Shown: positions 54,666 to 63,400 of the stretch, piece by piece | Layout: each line of letters begins with the position of its first letter | Numbering within the stretch: the first letter of the stretch is position 1 | Assembly (NCBI RefSeq): GCF_000172635.2 | Contig: NC_018632.1 | Coordinates: 4,030,001 to 4,094,000 of the forward strand | Reading direction: 5' to 3' | From: Alteromonas macleodii ATCC 27126 | GTDB taxonomy: Bacteria > Pseudomonadota > Gammaproteobacteria > Enterobacterales > Alteromonadaceae | Length of the DNA stretch: 64,000 nt | Notes under the pieces: model-generated | Seen by the model: only the letters and a program-made list of their open reading frames with translations | What the model was told of the DNA's origin: nothing | The model's database searches: none | Program-made: the position numbers and the translations under genes

Positions 54666-55499
54666 TTACAGCGGAAGTACTTCAAATGTGCCTGAGTAGC
54701 TACCGTTACGAGACGTTGCAGGCTTTTGCGCTTTATCGTCTTCATAGCCAATTTCTACAAAGTACATACCGGCTTGCGGCCATGTAATTTCAATCTGACC
54801 ATTTTTGTCAGACGTGACTTTAATCGTTTCCTGATCATTTCTGTAGCGCATACCACCGCGCACAACTTCCACCTCGGCGCCAACCGCAGGCTCACCGTCA
54901 ATAAGTAACTTGAACGTTGCCGTTTCGGTGGCGAATAAATCATTAGGGTGAGTCACTGGCACTAGCTCCAAACCCACGTTATCAGGCGTGAACACCTTGT
55001 TCGATGGCGCACCAAGAGTAACAAACGTTTCTACGCGGCGAGAGCTTTGCATTACGCGAAGATCTTTTGCTTTCTTAGGCACGGCTGTTGCGAACTCTTC
55101 CGGCTTATATTCTTCACCACGGCCGGGCCACATCTTGCGCTTGCCTTCTTCATCTCGCCAAAATGCGCGAATACCATTGCTGGCAGACGTCAGTTTGTAT
55201 GTACCTTCTTTGTTTAATTTCAAATCAAACGTGGTTCGGTACTTACCGCGTGCCATATTTTCTACGTCTACGGCTTCACCTTCTGGCGATTGAACCACTA
55301 AGTTACTGGCGTTCATTGCAAAGTGGTCAGGGTGAAAAATAGTATTTGAAATAGCAGCATCAAACGTCACGTAAGCTTCTTCACCTGATAGTACGGTAGA
55401 GCTAGGAAGTAACCACGCGCGATGCGCACTGGCTGAAAATGACACGGCAAGTGTTGCTGCTAGCGCAATGGCTGAAGCTTTTACTGATAGTTTTTTCAT
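54666..55499 (-). CDS. DUF4198 periplasmic protein
   Basis: 277 residues with a signal peptide (about 1-25, ending S-A-S-A) and a mature start H-R-A-W-L-L-P-S, the usual DUF4198 opening whose His is thought to help bind metal. Ig-like beta-strand pattern in two parts (about 30-165 and 170-277), with Y-V-T-F-D-A-A-I-S-N and a C-terminal G-M-Y-F-V-E-I-G-Y. DUF4198 proteins lie in TonB and nickel/iron uptake loci; the role is unknown. It follows the DUF2271 gene by 55 bp. Confidence 0.85.
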   Translation of the reverse strand: MKKLSVKASAIALAATLAVSFSASAHRAWLLPSSTVLSGEEAYVTFDAAISNTIFHPDHFAMNASNLVVQSPEGEAVDVENMARGKYRTTFDLKLNKEGTYKLTSASNGIRAFWRDEEGKRKMWPGRGEEYKPEEFATAVPKKAKDLRVMQSSRRVETFVTLGAPSNKVFTPDNVGLELVPVTHPNDLFATETATFKLLIDGEPAVGAEVEVVRGGMRYRNDQETIKVTSDKNGQIEITWPQAGMYFVEIGYEDDKAQKPATSRNGSYSGTFEVLPL

Positions 55500-55554
55500 A
55501 ATGTCCTCTTATTGGATCTCTACTGAGTGAGCGTTGAATTAGCGCCTCAGCAGA

Positions 55555-56085
55555 TTAGTCTTCCAGACGCAGTACTACACGCCCAAGTTCTGAATTTCCT
55601 TTCACCTCTACCGGTAGTGACGCAGCAGATAGCGGTAATGAAAATGGCAGAGACAGTACTTCTCTTCCGCCTACTTCTCGTGATGCCTCAACGCGAAGCG
55701 TGTAATCGCCCTCTGGCAGTTCTGCTAACGCTTTATTTAGCTGCGAATCAAGACTGTAATCGCCTGGGCCTTTTGTTGCACTGGTAAGTCCGTCATAAGG
55801 CAAATCAAGGCTTCGCCCACCACGACGCCACCATTGGCGCAAGTCTTTAAGCCACTCTTTCCCTTTGTCTTCACGCATTTCAACGTCGTACCATACGGCG
55901 ACTTGAGTAGCCTTGCGTTTACTGTCTTCAATCCACACGGCAAGATAAGGTTTGTGATATTCAGCCACATCAAGTTGCGGTAAGGCCACGTCAAGTTTGG
56001 CTTGGCTTGCAGCGTGAATAGCGCCAGAGGCAAATGTCATACTTAATAAAGTCGATGCGATAACTGCGCCTTTTCGCATTTTCAT
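55555..56085 (-). CDS. DUF2271 periplasmic protein
   Basis: 176 residues from ATG 56085, with AAGGAG (56098-56093) seven bases upstream; a signal peptide (about 1-22, ending I-H-A-A) follows. Mature part: Y-L-A-V-W-I-E-D, V-A-V-W-Y-D-V-E, W-W-R-R-G-G-R-S-L-D-L-P-Y-D-G-L-T-S-A-T, G-D-Y-T-L-R-V-E-A-S-R-E-V-G-G-R-E, all typical of DUF2271 found with PepSY proteins. The open frame runs upstream into the PepSY gene only because of a frameshift there, so the longer 391-residue frame is not used. Confidence 0.88.
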   Translation of the reverse strand: MKMRKGAVIASTLLSMTFASGAIHAASQAKLDVALPQLDVAEYHKPYLAVWIEDSKRKATQVAVWYDVEMREDKGKEWLKDLRQWWRRGGRSLDLPYDGLTSATKGPGDYSLDSQLNKALAELPEGDYTLRVEASREVGGREVLSLPFSLPLSAASLPVEVKGNSELGRVVLRLED

Positions 56086-56118
56086 GTAAACACTCCTTAA
56101 AATTGTGTAGGTAAGTGC

Positions 56119-56137
56119 CACTAGCGTCGCGCTAGTG
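56119..56137. repeat. Perfect hairpin overlapping the PepSY stop
   Basis: CACTAGCG and CGCTAGTG arms around TCG, lying on the restored PepSY stop codon and 34 bp before the DUF2271 start. It may be an mRNA hairpin; no T-run follows. Confidence 0.5.
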
Positions 56138-56730
56138 CACAAACAGTAAAATAATGACAAACGGGATGAGCACACCGAGCGTAGTAATGGGCCAAGTAGA
56201 CGCGCGTGTTTCGAGTGACGCATTAATAGTTGCAGCCCAGTTACGCTAAAAATAATGCAGGCAACAGCGAAGATATCGATAAACCAGCGCCAGGCATTTC
56301 CCGTGTTCCGCCCTTTATGCAGGTCATTGAAATAAGATATCCATCCTCTATCAACGTTTTCATAAGTTACTGTGCCAAGTTCAGCATCTACTGCTATCCA
56401 ACTGTCAGCACCGGGTCCAGGCCAAGCGGCATAAAATTCAATACCATCCCACTCTCCCGTCACCGATGAAGGTAGTGAAATACCCTCTTGCGACTGCATA
56501 AACGCGACGAGTTCGCTTGGAATGGCTATGTCACCGGTGTCCAGAGAAACCAATTGTTCGACAACCAACGGTGGTAGGCTTGATTCAGCTGACGTTACAG
56601 TTCTGTTCGCTGGAATGTCTGCAGCGTGATTTAGCGTAATCCCCGTTAGGGCAAATAACATCATCCCGACCAGACAGACTGCGCCACTAATCCAGTGCCA
56701 TTGGCGGATGCCGCCTAAAGAAAAACTCAT
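56132..56730 (-). pseudogene. PepSY-associated membrane protein with -1 frameshift
   Basis: Reads normally from ATG 56730 (W-H-W-I-S-G-A-V-C-L-V-G, a span near 12-32; PepSY-like region; D-L-H-K-G-R-N-T-G near 137; second span near 150-170) through L-L-M-R-H-S-K. Then a run of three A (56211-56209) is one base short: in the other frame the sequence continues T-R-A-S-T-W-P-I-T-T-L-G-V-L-I-P-F-V-I-I, the expected final span, and stops at TAG 56132. As written the frame instead runs on into DUF2271. A sequence error or a real single-base deletion would both give this. Confidence 0.72.
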
Positions 56731-56819
56731 AATTTCGTTGCTAACTCTCTGTACTACTCGGTGATATTGATTAATTCAACGGGCTAGATAATACAGATAT
56801 TTCCACCCTTTTCAATGTA

Positions 56820-56838
56820 AATGAGATTTATTCTCATT
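56820..56838 (-). promoter_or_regulatory. Fur box upstream of the PepSY-DUF2271 operon
   Basis: AATGAGA-TTTAT-TCTCATT: perfect 7-bp arms, 19 bp in all, matching the Fur inverted-repeat shape. It lies about 90 bp upstream of the PepSY start (56730) and just after the DUF3325 gene end, so it most likely represses the downstream block when iron is plentiful. Confidence 0.75.
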
Positions 56839-56874
56839 ATTGTATTTTTTGCTCAACAACCTTTAAGTATTGCT

Positions 56875-57225
56875 TCACTTTTCGCGTAAACGAGGCCCCC
56901 AAAAAGCGACAAGCAATAGGTAATTACACACCACGGTGTAAAGGGTAGGTAAATAGGTAAACGTTGCTGAAACCATCACGCTTGCAAGCTGTAAAAGCCC
57001 TATCCATACCACCACGCCAATTTCGGTCTTCCACACGTCTATGCAGTTCATGAGGCTTATTGCCATAAGCAAATACGCTAAACTATGAAGTACAATTAAA
57101 AGTAGTGGTGAAGGTGTGCTGGTTAGTCGAGTGATACCGGCATGCTTCTTGTTGCCAAGCGAGAGTAGTAAGAAACTCAAATAAGTAAGCACAAATGCGA
57201 ACACCACATCCAGAATGATACTCAT
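56875..57225 (-). CDS. DUF3325 membrane protein
   Basis: 116 residues, three or four hydrophobic spans (about 3-22, 40-60, 70-88, 93-112). It matches the small DUF3325 family that accompanies PepSY proteins in TonB-linked loci; function unknown. The ATG overlaps the PepSY gene stop by 4 bp, so it is translationally coupled. Confidence 0.75.
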   Translation of the reverse strand: MSIILDVVFAFVLTYLSFLLLSLGNKKHAGITRLTSTPSPLLLIVLHSLAYLLMAISLMNCIDVWKTEIGVVVWIGLLQLASVMVSATFTYLPTLYTVVCNYLLLVAFWGPRLREK

Positions 57226-58838
57226 ATTAATGCCTCGCTGTTGTCACCTTGCGGCTTATTTTGGCGAGCTGTGTCTTTTCGCTTTGGTGAAGGTGCGCTG
57301 TTTACCCGTTTTGCTTTCACGGCTTTGGCTTTTGTGACGTGGTAAGCAGCATAGCCAAGTACTGCCGCAAGTGTTATGCACATAAGGTCAAAACCCACTC
57401 TCAGGCTATCACCATTTGCAACCGCGAAATCTAAGCCTGTTGCTGAGGTGAGGTGGTCAAGCAAAGGGACAAGCGCAAACAACACTGCTGCAAAGCCAAG
57501 TTGAACTACCCACCCTTTTTTGTCTCGCCAAATAAACCCTGCAACCACACATACCAGCCATATTGCGAAAAACACCTTAATTTCCCATAAGCTTCGAGAC
57601 GTTAGATCAGCAGGAAGTAGTCTATTTACCCAAAAGTAGCCACCGGTCGCACACATTAATCCTGCAATGCTGCCTATATTACTGCCTCTGACCAATTCAA
57701 AACCAAACTCTCCAAGCTGCTGCTTTGCCCGTTTCACTACCCACAAAACAGAGCCCGTTCCCACCATAATGGTACCCAGAATACCGGCAAAAAATAGTAA
57801 CCAGCGAGTAAGGGTATCGGCGAAGCGCGCTTGATGTAGCATATCCAAATAGTTATACGTCGCCTGGCTGGCGTTAGCGGCTACTGAGGCTGGGCGCTCG
57901 TTAATGACTTCGCCTTGTGCGTTAAATACCAGCGCACTACTTCCTCCACGCCCCGCACTTAACTGCGTTCTGTTGTTCCCACTTAGCGTAAACTGAGCGT
58001 TAGCTTTACCCGGGTGAGTAATAGATAGGCTTTCAACCGGCACCTGCCATGTGCGCTCAGCGTGAGCAATCATCGAAGAGATGGGTAAGGCCAATAAGGC
58101 ATTAATGTCTGGTGAAGCTAGATTTTGCTGCTGCGCATTCTGGCGTACTTCTGTACCTTGAGGACGGTGCCGCACGCGCTCCTCGCTGTTAAAAGGCAAT
58201 AGCGTGGCGCCTAATAGAATCAAACCAGAAAAGGTGATCATGATATGAAATGGTAGTGCTAATACCGCACTTATGGCGTGCCCATCTATCCAGCTCAGCA
58301 GCTTCTTCTTTGGCCTGAACATAAAGAAATCGGCAAAGATTTTTCTGTGCATGATGACGCCGCTGATAATAGCAACAAACATCATCATACTGACTACGCC
58401 TACTATCCAGCGTCCAACGGTTCTGTCTATGCCGTATAACTCGAAATGAAAACGATAAAGGAAGTTGCCACCGGCCGTTTCCCTTACTTTTATCTCTTCA
58501 CCCGTGGACGGGTTCAACATGACCCGTGGACCTCGACGACGCTCGTTACCTGCATTAGCGTCGCGCCACGACAAGTCGAGTGTATTCGAGCGCGCATCTG
58601 GTAGTGAGAGTTGCCATTCACTTGCATTGGGCGCATTGATCGCAAGATAACGTAAACCGTGCTCTAGCGCCTTTTCGCTGGGTACTGCGGCGTGTTGTTC
58701 TGGCTGCATCCAATAGGTTATTTCGGTTCTAAAAAACGACAGCGTACCGGTAAAAAAAATCGTAAAGAGTAACCAACCAACAAGTATCGAGCTCCAAGTA
58801 TGAAGCCACGTCATAGACTTTCTAACATTCCCTTTCAT
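57222..58838 (-). CDS. PepSY-domain membrane protein (siderophore reductase-like)
   Basis: 538 residues: N-terminal span with W-L-H-T-W-S-S-I-L-V-G-W near 11-22, a periplasmic PepSY-like domain, spans near 145-165 and 190-215, a second PepSY-like domain, and four more C-terminal spans. Histidines in L-H-T-W, F-H-F-E and D-G-H-A, F-H-I-M are candidate haem ligands. Members of this family reduce ferric siderophores at the inner membrane. Context with TonB/ExbBD fits. The C-terminal tail is basic. Confidence 0.85.
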   Translation of the reverse strand: MKGNVRKSMTWLHTWSSILVGWLLFTIFFTGTLSFFRTEITYWMQPEQHAAVPSEKALEHGLRYLAINAPNASEWQLSLPDARSNTLDLSWRDANAGNERRRGPRVMLNPSTGEEIKVRETAGGNFLYRFHFELYGIDRTVGRWIVGVVSMMMFVAIISGVIMHRKIFADFFMFRPKKKLLSWIDGHAISAVLALPFHIMITFSGLILLGATLLPFNSEERVRHRPQGTEVRQNAQQQNLASPDINALLALPISSMIAHAERTWQVPVESLSITHPGKANAQFTLSGNNRTQLSAGRGGSSALVFNAQGEVINERPASVAANASQATYNYLDMLHQARFADTLTRWLLFFAGILGTIMVGTGSVLWVVKRAKQQLGEFGFELVRGSNIGSIAGLMCATGGYFWVNRLLPADLTSRSLWEIKVFFAIWLVCVVAGFIWRDKKGWVVQLGFAAVLFALVPLLDHLTSATGLDFAVANGDSLRVGFDLMCITLAAVLGYAAYHVTKAKAVKAKRVNSAPSPKRKDTARQNKPQGDNSEALI

Positions 58839-58839
58839 G

Positions 58840-59142
58840 CTAAAGCCCTGTACTGATTGAATAAAGACATAAGGCTAACGCAGAGAGCGCTGTCATTACG
58901 ATGGACGCCTTTTTCGTCGTATCAAAGATGAACGTAAAAAGGATGAAGGTGCAGTAAACACAAAAGAACAGCATTCTTACCAGCACTTCGTGCTCTCGTC
59001 CGTCAGCCCCTATAAAATTGGCGATAGCACTGCTTAGCCACGCTGAAAAAGCGTAGCCCAGTGCCACAGCAATCAGCGTTCTAAGTGCGACATCCAATCG
59101 TTCACGATTTATGGCGACGCGGTTTACCGTTTGGCTTTTCAT
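58840..59142 (-). CDS. DUF3649 membrane protein
   Basis: 100 residues, three spans (about 20-42, 52-72, 78-97), with L-D-V-A-L-R-T-L-I-A-V-A-L-G-Y-A. It matches the small DUF3649 family seen before PepSY reductase genes. The ATG overlaps the TPR gene stop by 4 bp; the PepSY gene starts right after its stop. Confidence 0.78.
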   Translation of the reverse strand: MKSQTVNRVAINRERLDVALRTLIAVALGYAFSAWLSSAIANFIGADGREHEVLVRMLFFCVYCTFILFTFIFDTTKKASIVMTALSALALCLYSISTGL

Positions 59143-60512
59143 ATTGTGTTCTTCACCAGGTTTTCTAGTGACTGGATATTGCCAAGTAAATCAGAACGGG
59201 ATGGGTACGATTTATAGACTTGTCGTAAAAGCGTAAGTGCATCTTGGTACTGACGCTGATCTATGGCAATTTGCGCACGCCCGAGCATGGCGCGCTGTTT
59301 AACGTCGGCGAGTGACTCAGCTCGTAGATAGGTCATTTTGGCACGTTCGACGTTGTTCTGTTGACGATAAAGTGAAGCAAGAGACAACAGCGCCTCACCA
59401 TTGTCAGGGGCGTCAGCAATGGCTTTGGTTAAAAGGGAAATTGCCGTTTTGCTCTGCCCTTTGCCCATAGCCAACTGAGCTTTAAGTACATTAAGCGTAG
59501 CTGCTTGAGAGGTCGTGAGCTTTTTCACATTGTTGTCGGCAGCTTGCGTTAATTTACCTAAATCAGACCACTGCTCATTAGCCGCTAAGTAAGCCGCTAT
59601 TTTGGAGTAAGCGTCAAAGCCTTCCCCATCTTTGTCGGTAATGAAAGTCTTCGCATGGGTAGCCAGTATGTCTGCTGCGCGCCGCGGACTGCCGTCAGAA
59701 ACGTGCAATTTAGCCACTGAAATCAAGTTCGACAGCGAGCGGTCACCTAAAGAAAGGGCAGTCTCTAAGCTGCTCAGCGCCTTTACCATGTCACCCTGCT
59801 TTAACGCTATTTGTCCCCGTTGGAGCCAAAGCTGCTGATTACTTTCATCATCTACCAACATTTCGCTTAGCAAGCTTTCCGCCTGTGCAAGTGCATTACT
59901 TTCAATAAGCGCGAACAATAAGCCTTGATACCATTGCTTGTTTTCAGGTTCGAGCATTAACGCATTTTGATAAGCACCAATAGCGGTGACAGGTTTGCCA
60001 AGCTGAACATTGGTATAGGCTAGCTGCCCGAAAAGTTGGGCATCTTGAATACCTAGCTCTACGCTTTTCGTTAAATGAGTGCGTGCTTTGGCCAATTTAT
60101 CTGTCATTAAATACGCCATGCTCAAACTTCTGTGCGCCGATGGAAGGTTTGGCATAGCATCGATAACGTCTAACAGCACTTTTTCGGCAAGTGAGTAGTT
60201 TTTCTCATTCAATAGCACTTGTCCGTAAAGCTCACGCAAGCGTGGACTAAACTGAGAAATATCCTGGGTTGCAAATGCGCTGGCAACGTTTGAATAATTG
60301 CCTGCTTGCAAGTCGGCCTGAATGCGCCCGATAAACTCACCTTCTTCACGGGATATACGTTCACGATGATCATCTCTATGATGCTGACGCATGACAAACT
60401 GCCAATCGGGTTCTTCCAATTCCACCGTTATTTTCGCACTTACTGGCTTAACAAAAGCCAGCGCGCTCACTACACAGCTGAGGACAGTTACGGCTGTAAT
60501 CTTGTTTAACAT
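59139..60512 (-). CDS. TPR protein of the TonB2 cluster
   Basis: The start is set at ATG 60512, giving 457 residues with a signal peptide (about 1-25, ending V-S-A). At least eight TPR-type repeats follow, such as L-R-E-L-Y-G-Q-V-L-L-N-E-K-N-Y-S-L-A-E-K and A-H-R-S-L-S-M-A-Y-L-M-T-D-K-L. A TTG at 60524 is an alternative start. A periplasmic TPR protein in this position is usual in Vibrio/Alteromonas TonB2 loci and may organise the complex. Role inferred from context. Confidence 0.85.
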   Translation of the reverse strand: MLNKITAVTVLSCVVSALAFVKPVSAKITVELEEPDWQFVMRQHHRDDHRERISREEGEFIGRIQADLQAGNYSNVASAFATQDISQFSPRLRELYGQVLLNEKNYSLAEKVLLDVIDAMPNLPSAHRSLSMAYLMTDKLAKARTHLTKSVELGIQDAQLFGQLAYTNVQLGKPVTAIGAYQNALMLEPENKQWYQGLLFALIESNALAQAESLLSEMLVDDESNQQLWLQRGQIALKQGDMVKALSSLETALSLGDRSLSNLISVAKLHVSDGSPRRAADILATHAKTFITDKDGEGFDAYSKIAAYLAANEQWSDLGKLTQAADNNVKKLTTSQAATLNVLKAQLAMGKGQSKTAISLLTKAIADAPDNGEALLSLASLYRQQNNVERAKMTYLRAESLADVKQRAMLGRAQIAIDQRQYQDALTLLRQVYKSYPSRSDLLGNIQSLENLVKNTI

Positions 60513-60588
60513 TGTCTCAATCAACCTCTAAATTCTTTAGCTTCTATTTCGCTTTATTGCGCTAAACTAGGCCTTTAATAGGCTTCTA

Positions 60589-61209
60589 TTAGGCCTCTAT
60601 AACTACGGGCCAAATAAAACGCGCCTTCACCGCTTCATCCTCTTTGTAGGGCGATGTAAATTTGCTGGCTTTAACAAAACGCATTATTTCTTTATTGAGC
60701 TCGTGATGCGGGTTCTCGACAATATCCATCAGCTTTACGTTGCCGTGTTCGTCAATAATGACGTCGAGCTTTACAATCACCCGCTTGATACCTTGCTTTT
60801 TAAGTCGCTTGGGGAAACGTATTTTGACCGGAGTCAGCAAGGTAGGCTTTGAATCCAGTTCGCTTAGCCCAAAGGCGTCCAATTCAATATCAGGCATATC
60901 CCATTGGGTTTGAATCACTTTGACATTTGGCATGTCGGGCTTTGGCACTTGAATATCTGGCTCAACACTTAAATCCGCCATGGTCATGGCTGCGCCACTG
61001 CCCTCTACCTGCATAACAAGTTCAGTCTCTTCCACTACATTTTGCGTTTTAGGGGGCGGCGGCGGTGGAGGTGTTACCGCAATGTCTAACTTGCGCACAA
61101 CCATAGTGTCGGGCTGCAGATTAGACAAAAAGTGCCCTAGCCACATAACGCCAAGCGCACTAACGAGCACCGCACCGCTAAGTAGAGAAGGTTGAAGATT
61201 GTATTTCAT
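60589..61209 (-). CDS. tonB: TonB2-type energy transducer
   Basis: 206 residues: N-terminal span (about 10-29), a proline run V-T-P-P-P-P-P-P-P-K near 45-54, and a C-terminal TonB fold with P-V-K-I-R-F-P-K-R-L-K-K-Q-G and D-V-I-I-D-E-H-G-N-V-K. It is shorter than TonB1 with a short Pro-rich part, as in TonB2. It transfers the proton-motive force to outer-membrane siderophore receptors. It sits between exbD and the TPR gene. Confidence 0.92.
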   Translation of the reverse strand: MKYNLQPSLLSGAVLVSALGVMWLGHFLSNLQPDTMVVRKLDIAVTPPPPPPPKTQNVVEETELVMQVEGSGAAMTMADLSVEPDIQVPKPDMPNVKVIQTQWDMPDIELDAFGLSELDSKPTLLTPVKIRFPKRLKKQGIKRVIVKLDVIIDEHGNVKLMDIVENPHHELNKEIMRFVKASKFTSPYKEDEAVKARFIWPVVIEA

Positions 61210-61227
61210 TGAATTTTGCCTCGTTCG

Positions 61228-61635
61228 CTATGGCTTCAAAGTGGCGATGTTTACCGTGTCGGCACCCGCCAGTTTGGCTTCATCTATGACTTCTACCAGT
61301 AATTCAGAGCGAACGGCTTTATCTACCTGAATGACTACTGGGCGTTGTTCTTTCATCAACAATTGCTCAACGGTAGAACGCACACCGCTCACACCGATAT
61401 TGGCACTGTCATACACCACTTCACCGGTTCGGGTAATTGCCAGCATAATGGCCATTTGATCGAGCTTTTGTGCTGATATTGCCTGTGGTTTATCTACCTC
61501 TACCCCAGTCTCTTTTACAAACACTGTTGAAACGATAAAGAAAATTAAAAGTATAAAAACCACGTCTAGTAGCGGAGACATATCAATGCCTTGCGCTTGC
61601 TGGTTTTCAAGGCGTCGCTGTAATCGACTTGCCAT
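61228..61635 (-). CDS. exbD: ExbD, TonB-complex proton-channel subunit
   Basis: 135 residues: a single span with the essential Asp in D-M-S-P-L-L-D-V-V-F-I-L-L-I-F-F near 19-34 (Asp at about 25), and a periplasmic V-I-Q-V-D-K domain. The order exbB-exbD-tonB with 2-bp and 18-bp gaps is the standard TonB2 arrangement. Confidence 0.95.
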   Translation of the reverse strand: MASRLQRRLENQQAQGIDMSPLLDVVFILLIFFIVSTVFVKETGVEVDKPQAISAQKLDQMAIMLAITRTGEVVYDSANIGVSGVRSTVEQLLMKEQRPVVIQVDKAVRSELLVEVIDEAKLAGADTVNIATLKP

Positions 61636-61637
61636 GT

Positions 61638-62024
61638 TTACGCCTCCCTTGCTACGGCGCGCTTTACCGCACCATTAACAAACATCAACAAAAGCCAGCC
61701 AGGAATAGCCAAGGTTAAGCCAAGCTGAGTGGTAAAAAGTGCATCGGCAATGCCACCAGTGACGACTTGACTATCGACACCTAACGACATCATTCCGGTG
61801 AAACTCACTTGTAGGCCTGCAATTGTTCCTAGCAGGCCCATCAAGGGAAGGGCACTAACCAGTACGGCAGGTACCATTTCTCGCTTTGTTAGCTCTTTCT
61901 CTCCATCACGCACTTGGGCTATCTCTTTGCGTGTAGTAAACAACACAAAGATTTGCTGGTAAGCAAACCATGCCACCAGCAGCATTAACCAACACAATGC
62001 ATTCCCCGCTAGCTGTTCAATCAT
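61638..62024 (-). CDS. exbB: ExbB, short TonB2-type proton-channel subunit
   Basis: 128 residues, a short MotA/TolQ/ExbB domain with three spans and P-L-M-G-L-L-G-T-I-A-G-L-Q near 61-73, plus F-T-T-Q-L-G-L-T-L-A-I-P-G near 97-109. It forms the pentamer of the motor. The ATG overlaps the ttpC stop by 1 bp. Confidence 0.92.
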   Translation of the reverse strand: MIEQLAGNALCWLMLLVAWFAYQQIFVLFTTRKEIAQVRDGEKELTKREMVPAVLVSALPLMGLLGTIAGLQVSFTGMMSLGVDSQVVTGGIADALFTTQLGLTLAIPGWLLLMFVNGAVKRAVAREA

Positions 62025-63400
62025 TAGCTTGCGCTCGCTTGCTTTTGACCATCACTCTTTTGGTCGCTTTTCTCAGCAACGTCAGGCTCGTCATTGCTAA
62101 GTACAAGCGCGAAACTTTCGAGCTCTTCGTAGTAATGTCGCGCTTTGCGAGAGAGTACGGCATTTAGAATTAATGCCGGTATGGCCACAACTAAGCCTAA
62201 CTCTGTCGTAACCAAGGCTTTAGCGATCCCGCCAGAAATAACTTCGGGGTCGCTTGAGCCAAATGCCGTCATCATTCTAAAGGTTTCAATCATGCCGCTT
62301 ACCGTACCTAGAAGACCTAGCAAGGGTGCAACGGCAGCAGTTACAGCAATGGTGCCGTTGTATTTTTCTAGCTTGATTTTGTCTTGCTGGAGTGCAGAAA
62401 ACAGTTCGTCGTCGCGTTCAGTTGGCGTGCTTGCACGCTTAGTTATGTCATACAGCTCGCGCTGCATGCCATCAAAGAAGCCCACACCTGAACTGCCCAC
62501 CATGTTCACCAGAGCTTTGCCTGATGCTACTTGCTTAACCTTCGGCAAGCGCCATAGCTGAATAACTTTAAACAGTGCGATAAGCGTAGCGAGAAGGGCA
62601 AACAAAACGATAGGGATCACCCACACTCCGCCTTTCACAACATGTTCAATTACCCCTTCTGACGCTTGCTCGCGCGTTGCTGCGCGGCCAAGGGTAGGAT
62701 CTATTTTAATGCTGCCATTGCCGCTGCTTGCCAAGCTTGCAAGGCTCTTGGTATCCGTATCTGAAAAAGTGGACGTAGAGGTAAACAGGTCTTGCTTACG
62801 CTCTGCCGTACCCGCAACGTTTTGTGCTTGCGCCAGATACCACGTCACCGGGCCAAGAGTAAGCACTTTTGCTTGGGTCACTTCGCCATTCGCCAGTACA
62901 ACCTTTCCTGCACTGAAATTAGGGGTTTGTTGATTGGCAAACTCTTTCGCTTTTTCACCCACTTTCTGGACTTTGTCAGACAAGCTCATTTCGCTTAATG
63001 ACAGACTGTCTACACCAGTTTGAAGCAGGAAACGGCTCAACAAATTTTGTTGGAACTCTTGTTGCTCGCTCCAGCTCGATAGGCGATTTTCTAACTGTGA
63101 AAGACTAAGGGTTCTTTCGTCCATTTTACGGCGGGCTATCGTGGTTTCATTGCGTAGTTTCATTACCTGCTGTTCAAGCGCACGCAATTCATTAGCCAGC
63201 GCTACCCGCTCTTTACTAATTTTGCTTTCGGTGCGATCCAGACGCGCTTTCGCCTCTTTAATATTGGCCAGCATGCTATCTTCAGGCGCTGCCACTGCCG
63301 GTACACAAACCACAGCAGCACACAAAGCAACACATGCTGCGATGAGAGAGGATCTCAACATTGGATTAAATGCTGTGAGAACGTGAGATAAGCATTTCAT
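62024..63400 (-). CDS. ttpC: TtpC: long ExbB-like protein of the TonB2 complex
   Basis: 458 residues. Signal-like start (about 16-38), then a long coiled-coil region (about 42-120, A-R-L-D-R-T-E-S-K-I-S-K-E-R), a periplasmic part, and a C-terminal MotA/TolQ/ExbB domain with spans near 262-282, 350-375 and 395-420 and the motif P-L-L-G-L-L-G-T-V-S-G-M-I-E. In Vibrio TtpC is the fourth, needed component of the TonB2 system. It overlaps the DUF3450 stop by 4 bp. Confidence 0.88.
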   Translation of the reverse strand: MKCLSHVLTAFNPMLRSSLIAACVALCAAVVCVPAVAAPEDSMLANIKEAKARLDRTESKISKERVALANELRALEQQVMKLRNETTIARRKMDERTLSLSQLENRLSSWSEQQEFQQNLLSRFLLQTGVDSLSLSEMSLSDKVQKVGEKAKEFANQQTPNFSAGKVVLANGEVTQAKVLTLGPVTWYLAQAQNVAGTAERKQDLFTSTSTFSDTDTKSLASLASSGNGSIKIDPTLGRAATREQASEGVIEHVVKGGVWVIPIVLFALLATLIALFKVIQLWRLPKVKQVASGKALVNMVGSSGVGFFDGMQRELYDITKRASTPTERDDELFSALQQDKIKLEKYNGTIAVTAAVAPLLGLLGTVSGMIETFRMMTAFGSSDPEVISGGIAKALVTTELGLVVAIPALILNAVLSRKARHYYEELESFALVLSNDEPDVAEKSDQKSDGQKQASAS

